A stretch of 5,157 bases of DNA from an uncultured Oscillospiraceae bacterium (lineage in GTDB: Bacteria; Bacillota; Clostridia; Oscillospirales; Oscillospiraceae). The DNA lies in NCBI GenBank assembly GCA_937915075.1, contig CALDMA010000311.1, positions 1-5,157 of the forward strand, given 5' to 3'. This document shows, in pieces, positions 1 to 5,157 of the stretch (the stretch's first letter is position 1; every line of letters begins with the position of its first letter). Made by a program: the position numbers and the translations under genes. The notes under the pieces are model-generated. The model saw only the letters and a program-made list of their open reading frames with translations. It did no database searches and was not told the DNA's origin.

Positions 1-42
1 GCGCTGGTCATGTCCATGTCCCTCGTCACCATCAGCAACGCG
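1..42 (+). other. C-terminal part of Sec signal peptide, protein A
   Basis: The codons give ALVMSMSLVTISNA, a hydrophobic stretch ending in a small-residue cleavage motif (SNA, then AF). This is the end of the h-region plus the c-region; the basic n-region and start codon lie upstream of the window. Cleavage after the SNA alanine (codon ending at base 42) is a prediction from the -3/-1 small-residue rule. Confidence 0.75.
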
Positions 43-44
43 GC
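1..44 (+). repeat. Left arm of a 44-bp perfect inverted repeat
   Basis: Bases 1-44 are identical to the reverse complement of 5103-5146; base 45 (t) is the first mismatch. The arm codes for the end of the signal peptide. It may extend further left, outside the window, so 44 bp is a minimum. Confidence 0.9.
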
Positions 45-2535
45 TTTCAAGGATGCGGACAGCATCGATTATAAGGAAGCCGTCGAAGTCATGAACGCCG
101 TTGGCGTTCTCATCGGCGATGAAAATCAGAATTTCAACGCCAAGGATACCCTGACCCGTGCGCAGGCCGCGAAGATCATCGCGTACCTCGACCTGGGCAA
201 GACTACCGCTGACGCCATCGTCGGCACCGGCGCCGTCTTCACCGACGTCAAGGCCAGCGCATGGTATGCCGGCTTTGTCGAGTATTGCGCGGGTGCCGGC
301 TACGTGGCCGGTATGGGCGACAAGACGTTCGCTCCCGACGCCAAGGTCACCGGCGTGCAGTTCGCCAAAATGCTGCTCTGCGCGCTCGGCTACAGCGCTG
401 AGACCGAGGGCTACATCGGCACGGATTACACCATCGCCATCGCCCGCGACGCCAACAAGAACGATCTGTTCAAGGGCCTGAGCATCTCCGCTTCCGCTGT
501 CCTCACCCGTGAGCAGGCCGCTCAGATGGCGTACAACGCCCTGAAGGCCACCTGCGTCGAGTATCAGGGCGGCACCAGCGTTTCCACCTCCGACGGCACC
601 AAGGTCGTTGTCAATGCTACCCGCAACGAGGTCAAGCGCACCAGCGGTGATGACTATCGCGGCGGTTCCGAGGCTACCGTCAACGGCACCCAGCAGCTCG
701 TTGAGAAGCTGTATGGCTCCGACCTCAAGTTCACTGCTTCCGCCGGCACCGATGCCTTCGGTCGTAAGGTCGAGAGCTGGAAGTACAAGGCCAACGAGGT
801 CGGCCAGTACGCTTCCGGTGCTGACTACACCCTGACCGGCAAGGTCACCCAGGCCAAGCTGTACGCGACTCTCGGCAGCACCGTTGCCGATGCGCTCAAG
901 AGCAGTGCTGAGGCTGATGCCGACGCGAAGCTCACCCTCTACGTTGACGGTACTGCGGACAGCACCTATAACGCCAGCGGTGCCAAGATCACCCTCGGCA
1001 AGAACAACTCTACTGCTGTTACTGGCGGTAATGGCTCTGTCACCGAGATCTATGTCGATACCGACACCAACGCTGTCACGCTCGTGACCATCAACACCTA
1101 TGTTGTCAAGGCTACCGACAACTACAATGCCAAGAAGGACACCGTTTCCGTATCCCTCAAGAGCAACGCTTCCTTCACCGTTTCTTCTCTGGACGGCGAG
1201 GACTTCGCCATCTCCGATGTGAAGAAGGATGACTATCTGCTCGTTACCGCTGCCGGTTCTACCGCTTCCAGCAAGACGGTCAAGAGCGTTAAGGCTGCCA
1301 CCATCGTGACCGGCACCGTTTCCACCTTCGATGAGAGCGACAGCGTCACCATCGGCGGCACCAAATACAGCTATGCCGCGACGATCCCCACTACCGGCGC
1401 GAACAGCAAGGCTGTGAACTATGATCTCGGCTCTGAGGCGACGGTTGTTACCGACGGCACCTACATCTACTATGTTGATGAAGCGATCGTTGGCGCGAAC
1501 ACCTATGTCTACATTCAGGAGATCGCCAAGAGCGGTACCTTCTCTACCGGCGGCTACAGCGCCATTGCCTACTTCACCGATGGCACCACCAAGACCATCG
1601 TGCTGAAGGATAAGTACTCTGACGACTCTGCTGTTACCGAAACCACTACTGGTGCTTGGTACAAGTACACCGTCAGCAGCGACAAGTACACGCTTGAAAA
1701 GCTCGCTACCGGTGCCACCGGTTCCGTCAGCGCCAGAGGAACTCAGAAGCTGACCGAGAACGGCAAGATCGCGTTCGGCAACGCCTCCACCTTCCGCGCC
1801 AACGCCTCCACCATCTTCGTCGTGGTCGACAGCAAGGATAACGTCACGGCCTACACCGGCATTGCCAACGTCCCCACCATCACGGTCAAGGCTGACGCAA
1901 CCGTCACCGCTTCCTATGTTGTGGACAGCGATAACACCTCCTATGCGAAGTATGTCTTCATTGATGCGGACGACGCCACAATCAAGGGTGCCTCCTCTGC
2001 CGCTTCCGACACGCTCTATGTCCTGAAGCTCAAGAGCACCACCAAGGTCAACGATAACGACACCGTTTATGTGTACGAGGCCATTCTCAACGGCGAGAAG
2101 ACCACCGTCACTTCTAACGTTTCGCTGGCTATCTACAACTACTACGAAGGCATCACCTACGATAAGAACGGCTACATCGACAGCACCGATCCCGCTGTTG
2201 CCGCCGATGCGGCGCACGACTTCATCTACACGGTCAGCGCCGATACGGACATCGCCTACGCGGGCAGCGTTCTGAGCCTCGCCGGCAAGACCGCTGTTGT
2301 TGCGGACGATGCAAAGGTCTTCATGGTTGCCACCAAGGCTGACTCTGCTGCTCTGCTCGACGATGCCAACGCCACCTATGAGCTGACCGAAACCAGCGCC
2401 GAGGGCCTCTACAACACCCTCAAGGAGTACAACGGCAGCAGCAAGACGCTTGGTGTCAAGCTCGTCGGCGTTCTGGATGACAAGGACAATGACACCATCG
2501 TTGCTCTGTATGTCTACGTTACCGCCGCTCGCTAA
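1..2535 (+). CDS. SLH-domain cell-surface (S-layer-like) protein A, 5' end cut by window edge
   Basis: Probable secreted surface or S-layer protein anchored to the wall through SLH modules. Residues are numbered from the codon at base 1. The visible N-terminus is the end of a Sec signal peptide (about 1-14). Three SLH modules follow, at about 16-64 (LTRAQAAK), 80-130 (FTDV..WY, degenerate VTG instead of TR) and 143-183 (VLTREQAA). Next comes a block with LYGSDLK, DAFGRK and WKYK (237-263), then a long Thr/Ser/Val/Asp/Ala-rich body with alternating beta-strand patterns, including DGTTKT and ILNGEKTT (N697). The only cysteines I see are C96, C127 and C185. No C-terminal membrane anchor or LPXTG sortase motif is visible; the end is VYVTAAR. 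The frame is open to base 1. The ATG at base 10 lies inside the signal peptide without a charged n-region, so the true start is upstream. SLH modules typically bind pyruvylated secondary wall polysaccharide. The function of the body is unknown. It is a full-length paralogue of the convergent gene. Confidence 0.9.
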   Translation, partial: ALVMSMSLVTISNAAFKDADSIDYKEAVEVMNAVGVLIGDENQNFNAKDTLTRAQAAKIIAYLDLGKTTADAIVGTGAVFTDVKASAWYAGFVEYCAGAGYVAGMGDKTFAPDAKVTGVQFAKMLLCALGYSAETEGYIGTDYTIAIARDANKNDLFKGLSISASAVLTREQAAQMAYNALKATCVEYQGGTSVSTSDGTKVVVNATRNEVKRTSGDDYRGGSEATVNGTQQLVEKLYGSDLKFTASAGTDAFGRKVESWKYKANEVGQYASGADYTLTGKVTQAKLYATLGSTVADALKSSAEADADAKLTLYVDGTADSTYNASGAKITLGKNNSTAVTGGNGSVTEIYVDTDTNAVTLVTINTYVVKATDNYNAKKDTVSVSLKSNASFTVSSLDGEDFAISDVKKDDYLLVTAAGSTASSKTVKSVKAATIVTGTVSTFDESDSVTIGGTKYSYAATIPTTGANSKAVNYDLGSEATVVTDGTYIYYVDEAIVGANTYVYIQEIAKSGTFSTGGYSAIAYFTDGTTKTIVLKDKYSDDSAVTETTTGAWYKYTVSSDKYTLEKLATGATGSVSARGTQKLTENGKIAFGNASTFRANASTIFVVVDSKDNVTAYTGIANVPTITVKADATVTASYVVDSDNTSYAKYVFIDADDATIKGASSAASDTLYVLKLKSTTKVNDNDTVYVYEAILNGEKTTVTSNVSLAIYNYYEGITYDKNGYIDSTDPAVAADAAHDFIYTVSADTDIAYAGSVLSLAGKTAVVADDAKVFMVATKADSAALLDDANATYELTETSAEGLYNTLKEYNGSSKTLGVKLVGVLDDKDNDTIVALYVYVTAAR
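46..549 (+). other. Three SLH modules of protein A
   Basis: Module 1 is at about bases 46-192 (IDYKEAVEVM, GVLIG, LTRAQAAKIIAYL). Module 2 is at about 238-390 (FTDV, WYAGFVEYC, AGYVAG, FAPDAKVTG, LLCALGY). Module 3 is at about 427-549 and is degenerate at its start but ends VLTREQAAQMAYNALKA. Modules 1 and 3 keep the TR of the ITRAE-like motif; module 2 has TG. Three SLH copies normally form a three-pronged wall-polysaccharide binding unit. Confidence 0.85.
550..2532 (+). other. Beta-rich surface body of protein A, function unknown
   Basis: This region after the SLH modules has many short runs of alternating Val/Ile/Tyr and Thr/Ser with Asp/Gly/Asn turns, the look of stacked Ig-like or beta-sandwich domains. 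Landmarks shared with B are WKYK (W260), YYVDE, DGTTKT, SDKYTLEKL, AYTG, and ILNGEKTT (N697). I recognise no catalytic motif. The DKNGYIDSTD segment (starting near base 2161) resembles an acidic turn, but I would not call it a calcium site. Confidence 0.6.
1780..1812 (+). repeat. Short direct repeat, 12 bp with 21-bp period
   Basis: AACGCCTCCACC occurs at 1780-1791 and again at 1801-1812, giving NASTFRANAST in protein A. The offset is exactly seven codons, so the frame is kept. Protein B has no such doubling at the corresponding place (INSETVVVV), so it looks like a small in-frame duplication in A. Confidence 0.65.
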
Positions 2536-2541
2536 GGTCTG

Positions 2542-2562
2542 ATTGCAAACGATCTTTGCAAT
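2542..2562 (+). repeat. Small hairpin just after the stop of gene A
   Basis: ATTGCAAA (2542-2549) pairs perfectly with TTTGCAAT (2555-2562) around a five-base CGATC loop, starting six bases after the TAA. The stem is AT-rich and has no T-tract, so it is not a terminator by itself. It may be a 3'-end stability element of the mRNA or a chance palindrome. Confidence 0.5.
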
Positions 2563-2575
2563 AACGGTTTAACGT

Positions 2576-2624
2576 AAAACAAACCCCCGCCCCGCTCTTT
2601 CGAGCGGGGCGGGGGTGTTTTGCT
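2576..2624. terminator. Bidirectional rho-independent terminator shared by both genes
   Basis: A perfect GC-rich stem pairs 2583-2597 with 2602-2616 (15 bp including the outer A-T pair), with a four-base TTTC loop at 2598-2601. On the plus strand it is followed by TGTTTT. On the minus strand it is followed by TTTGTTTT, the complement of 2576-2583. T-rich tails on both sides, and a position between two convergent stops, fit one terminator serving both transcripts. Confidence 0.93.
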
Positions 2625-2640
2625 GTTACATCATGCGATA

Positions 2641-2655
2641 TTTCCCTTGCGGAAA
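2641..2655 (-). repeat. Weak hairpin just after the stop of gene B
   Basis: TTTCC (2641-2645) pairs with GGAAA (2651-2655) around a five-base loop, immediately past the TAA of gene B on the minus strand. The stem is only 5 bp, so function is doubtful. It is noted because it mirrors the position of the hairpin after gene A. Confidence 0.25.
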
Positions 2656-2656
2656 A

Positions 2657-5157
2657 TTACTTCTGGATGATGTAGATGGTGTCAATGGCGATCTCCTTCG
2701 CCTCACCAGTGGCGTTCTTGTCAACGACCTTGATGTAAACGACGTCGTCCTTGCTGGCAGAGGTGATGGAGCCGGAAACGAGCTCGCCGTCGGAGTCGAT
2801 CACGACGACCTTCTCGGTGCCGTCATAGGTGTAGGTCTTGGCATCGGTGACCAGCAGGCCGTTCTTGGCGGCGGTGGTGACGGTGCTCTTGACGAAGTCA
2901 TCACCGGTATTACCCTGCAGGGTAGACTTGGTGACATAGCCGCTGCCGTCGAACTCGACCGTGTACAGATAGCCCTTGGTCATCTTGACATCGCCGGTAT
3001 TATCGAAGATGACTTCCTCGGACTTGATGGTGGTCTTCTCGCCGTTCAGGATACCCTCGACAGCGTAGACGAGGTTATCATCGGACGCATTGCCCGTAAC
3101 GGTAACGTCATCGGAAATGGCGTAGAACACGTCGGTCTTGGTCACAGCGCCGGAGACGCGCGTGCCAACGGCGTCAACATAGACGAAGACGACCTTGCCG
3201 TCATCGGTGGCGTAGGAGACCGTAGTAGATTCGACGGAGGGCATCGCCTTGTAGCCGGTGTAGGCGGTGAACTTGGCGTTGGTGTCGTTAGAACCACTCT
3301 TAACGACAACAACGGTCTCGCTGTTGATCGCATCACTGCCGGACAGCGTGGGAACGCCGGAGGTCAGCGCAAGGGTGTCGGTGGAGCCAACGGGCTTGAG
3401 GGTGTACTCATCGTTCTTGACGGTGTAGGTGAAGACCTTGTTCTCGAACACGGTGTTGTTGCCCTTTTCGGTGGACAGCTTGGTATCCGCGACGGCAGTG
3501 GGATTCTCATTTGCGAAATCCTTGACCTTGTTGTCGCCGATCTTGGTGACCTTGACGGTCTTGGTGGTGCCGTCCGCGAAGACGAGCTTGGCCTCAGCGT
3601 ACTTGTTGGAGGCAGTGCCGGAAGCGCCCATCAGAGCGATGAGGTCGATAACGGCATAGTTCTTCTCCTCAGCAATGGCGCTGGTCTTAACGACGAAGCC
3701 ATACTGGTCGAGGTAGTAATTGTTGTCGCTGGTCTTGTTGGCGAAGTCAGTCATCGCAACGTTATTGCTGCTGTCCTTAGCAACGCCGAGAGCGACGGAG
3801 TAAGCAGTGCCGGAGACCGTGATCTTGTCACTGGTTTTCTGAGTCTGCGTACCGACGACCTTGGTGGTGGGATAGATGTGCTGGACATAGGGATCCGCAG
3901 AAGTACCGGCACCGGTGGTGGTGAAGGTCACGATGTCATCCTCAGCGACCTTACCATAAACCTTAACGGTATCGGTGTTCTTATCGTCATCGGCCCAATC
4001 CTTGGCAGTGATGTCACTGCCATCATAGCTGAGAGTGTAGGTCACATCGCCGGCCTTGTTGGTGGAGATATCAGTGATCTCAGCAACAGCGTACTCAATC
4101 TCAACCGCGGTTGCGTTGATGACCTTGTTGTCCTTATCACCATAGAACTCAACAACCTTGCCGTTAGCGGTATCGTTAGCATATGCAGCAATGTCGGACT
4201 CGGCAGTGATCTTGTTGGCGGAAGCAACAGAGCCAATGTACCAACCCTTGAGATCCTTCAGCATGTTCTTGGCAGAGGTCTCAGCGGTATAGGTGAACAG
4301 AGCGGTCTTGGCAACGGTGTAGACGTCATCGTTGGTCTTGTAGGTCCACTTGTAATCCAGAGGACGGTTGAACTCATCAACGGTGACAGAGGTGTCCTTC
4401 TTGAGGTCGCCCTTGTAGAGCTTCTCGCCGAGCTGAACGCTCTGCTTGGTCGCAGGAGTGGTGCCATCAGTCTGATACTCAGTCTTGATAGCCTTGCCGT
4501 AGGATTCCTCGGTGGTGACAGCATTGGCCTTCTTGGCGCCGGTGACGATGGTGACATCGCCGGCCGTGATGGTGGAGCCCTTGTCATCATACTCGACCAT
4601 GGTGGCCTTGAGAGCGTTCAGAGCATACTGGGCGGCTTCCTCACGGGTGAGGACGGCGGAGCCGAGCTTGCTGGTGCCCTTGGTGAGGGAGTTGCTCTCC
4701 ATCAGCTTGGCGACCTTGATGGTCCAGGCAGCGCCGGTCATCTCTTCGATGGTGGCGTCATAACCCAGAGCGCAGAGGAGCAGCTTGCCGAAGGCATAGC
4801 CGGTGAGCTTGCCGGTGGGGTCGAAGTTGCCGTTGCCGACGCCGGCGATGTAACCGGCATCCGCGCAATAGGCGATGAACTTGGCGCTCCAGCGGGTGGC
4901 CTCAACATCGTTGAAGACCTTGACGGCGGGAAGAGCCTCCGCGACATCCTTACCCAGATCGAGGTAAGCGATGATCTTCGCGGCCTGCTCGCGGGTCAGC
5001 TCGGCCTTGGGGTCGAACTTGCCATCGGAGCCCTCGAGGACGCCGACAGCGCTCATGACATCGACTGCTTCTTTGTAGTCGATGTCGGCAGCGTCAGAAT
5101 ACGCCGCGTTGCTGATGGTGACGAGGGACATGGACATGACCAGCGCCAGCACCAGAG
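2657..5157 (-). CDS. SLH-domain cell-surface (S-layer-like) protein B, 5' end cut by window edge
   Basis: Paralogue of protein A on the opposite strand, with the same order of parts. Residues are numbered from the CTG codon at 5155-5153. Signal peptide end LVLALVMSMSLVTISNA is at 1-17. SLH modules are at about 19-66 (LTREQAAK), 81-131 (FNDV..RWS, LTG replacing TR) and 144-184 (VLTREEAA). The LYKGDLK, DEFNRP and WTYK block ends near W270. The body is Thr/Ser/Val/Asp/Lys-rich and beta-like, with DGTTKT, AYTGY and ILNGEKTT (N704). It ends DTIYIIQK with TAA and has no visible sortase signal or C-terminal membrane helix. Cysteines C97 and C128 in the second SLH module match C96 and C127 of A; I see no others. 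A GTG at 5152-5150 could be read as a start, but the frame stays open to the window edge and no basic n-region precedes the hydrophobic core, so the real start lies outside. Wall anchoring is known for the family; an S-layer role is inferred. Confidence 0.9.
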   Translation of the reverse strand, partial: LVLALVMSMSLVTISNAAYSDAADIDYKEAVDVMSAVGVLEGSDGKFDPKAELTREQAAKIIAYLDLGKDVAEALPAVKVFNDVEATRWSAKFIAYCADAGYIAGVGNGNFDPTGKLTGYAFGKLLLCALGYDATIEEMTGAAWTIKVAKLMESNSLTKGTSKLGSAVLTREEAAQYALNALKATMVEYDDKGSTITAGDVTIVTGAKKANAVTTEESYGKAIKTEYQTDGTTPATKQSVQLGEKLYKGDLKKDTSVTVDEFNRPLDYKWTYKTNDDVYTVAKTALFTYTAETSAKNMLKDLKGWYIGSVASANKITAESDIAAYANDTANGKVVEFYGDKDNKVINATAVEIEYAVAEITDISTNKAGDVTYTLSYDGSDITAKDWADDDKNTDTVKVYGKVAEDDIVTFTTTGAGTSADPYVQHIYPTTKVVGTQTQKTSDKITVSGTAYSVALGVAKDSSNNVAMTDFANKTSDNNYYLDQYGFVVKTSAIAEEKNYAVIDLIALMGASGTASNKYAEAKLVFADGTTKTVKVTKIGDNKVKDFANENPTAVADTKLSTEKGNNTVFENKVFTYTVKNDEYTLKPVGSTDTLALTSGVPTLSGSDAINSETVVVVKSGSNDTNAKFTAYTGYKAMPSVESTTVSYATDDGKVVFVYVDAVGTRVSGAVTKTDVFYAISDDVTVTGNASDDNLVYAVEGILNGEKTTIKSEEVIFDNTGDVKMTKGYLYTVEFDGSGYVTKSTLQGNTGDDFVKSTVTTAAKNGLLVTDAKTYTYDGTEKVVVIDSDGELVSGSITSASKDDVVYIKVVDKNATGEAKEIAIDTIYIIQK
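2660..4603 (-). other. Beta-rich surface body of protein B, function unknown
   Basis: The body has a beta-strand-like composition matching protein A, with the same landmark order: WTYK (W270), YYLDQYGFVVK, DGTTKTVKV, NDEYTLKPV, AYTGYK, ILNGEKTT (N704), and DGSGYVTKS where A has DKNGYIDSTD. It is more lysine-rich than A. Between landmarks the two proteins are hard to align by eye, consistent with rapid change of the exposed part. No enzyme motif is seen. Confidence 0.6.
4604..5101 (-). other. Three SLH modules of protein B
   Basis: Read on the minus strand: module 1 has IDYKEAVDVM, GVLEG, FDPKAELTREQAAK. Module 2 has FNDVEATRWS, AGYIAG, FDPTGKLTG, LLCALGY. Module 3 ends VLTREEAAQYALNALKA. By hand alignment, module 1 plus the following LGK matches that of protein A at 35 of 51 residues. 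The TR-to-TG change in module 2 is shared by both proteins, so it is an inherited family trait and not a recent mutation. Confidence 0.85.
5103..5146 (-). repeat. Right arm of a 44-bp perfect inverted repeat
   Basis: On the minus strand this matches bases 1-44 without a mismatch, in the same reading frame of the paralogous gene. A further 11 bases of signal-peptide sequence lie beyond it inside the window, but their partner would be left of base 1, so the outer limit of the repeat is unknown. Confidence 0.9.
5105..5157 (-). other. C-terminal part of Sec signal peptide, protein B
   Basis: Read on the minus strand this gives LVLALVMSMSLVTISNA, with the same SNA cleavage motif followed by AY. 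Slightly more of the hydrophobic core is visible than in protein A. No Lys or Arg is reached before the window ends, so the n-region is missing and the start codon cannot be placed. Confidence 0.75.

Noticed and set aside
10..12. ATG at base 10 (and ATG at base 16) as the true start of gene A
   Set aside because: They lie inside the signal-peptide hydrophobic region, no basic n-region follows, the frame is open to base 1, and the same codons are internal in paralogue B.
1..44. Terminal inverted repeat of an insertion sequence or transposon
   Set aside because: The arms are in-frame signal-peptide codons of paralogous genes, and the enclosed genes are surface proteins with no transposase motif. 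Common descent or recombination explains them better.
2536..2656. Small gene, tRNA or promoter in the spacer
   Set aside because: The spacer is only 121 bases, is filled by the terminator and two small hairpins, and lies between two gene 3' ends. I saw no start codon with ribosome binding site and no tRNA-like fold.
3429..3659. A 76-residue plus-strand reading frame inside gene B
   Set aside because: It lies antisense to a well-supported coding region, has no recognisable motif, and is explained by the low stop density of GC-rich coding DNA. Other overlapping frames (such as 158-481, 4512-4763 and 4258-4590) are rejected for the same reason; their Pro/Ser/Arg-rich translations are typical of shadow frames.
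5150..5152. GTG as the start codon of gene B
   Set aside because: It lies within the hydrophobic core with open frame upstream to the edge. A start here would leave a signal peptide with no positive residue. The real start is probably outside the window.
1..5157. CRISPR array, phage genes or diversity-generating retroelement
   Set aside because: There are no regularly spaced repeats, no reverse transcriptase frame and no adenine-biased template repeat. The variation between A and B is ordinary paralogue divergence.

Overview
The window holds two long, tail-to-tail (convergent) genes for secreted S-layer homology (SLH) proteins, with a 121-base spacer between them that carries a strong two-way terminator. 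Both genes run off the window at their 5' ends, inside the signal peptide, so true start codons, ribosome binding sites and promoters are not visible. Moderately high GC, three N-terminal SLH modules of the LTR(A/E)QAAKIIAYLDLGK type, and a Thr/Ser/Val/Asp-rich beta-strand body suggest a Gram-positive clostridial gut bacterium, probably near Oscillospiraceae. This assignment is inference from recalled family style, not from a search.

Layout: 1-2535 (+) is SLH protein A (844 visible residues). 2536-2656 is the spacer, with a small hairpin after the stop of A, a 15-bp GC-rich terminator stem in the middle, and a weak hairpin after the stop of B. 2657-5157 (-) is SLH protein B (832 visible residues). 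A and B are paralogues over their whole length. They share the signal peptide, three SLH modules, an LY..DLK/(D)xFxR/WxYK block near residues 237-272, a DGTTKT strand, an AYTG segment and an ILNGEKTT block near residue 700.

The most notable structure is a perfect 44-bp inverted repeat formed by the signal-peptide codons of the two genes (1-44 and 5103-5146), sitting at the two window ends. Identity is perfect at the DNA level there, but synonymous differences appear in the codons just after it. This resembles the shared 5' ends used for S-layer gene switching in other bacteria, where recombination between conserved 5' ends swaps which protein is expressed. It could equally be a multicopy family sequence at which a metagenomic assembly stopped. 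No recombinase, mobile element, RNA gene or CRISPR array is visible.

Working together: both products are probably exported by Sec and held on the cell wall by SLH binding to secondary wall polysaccharide, presenting diverged beta-rich bodies at the surface. They may be alternative or co-expressed S-layer or surface proteins.
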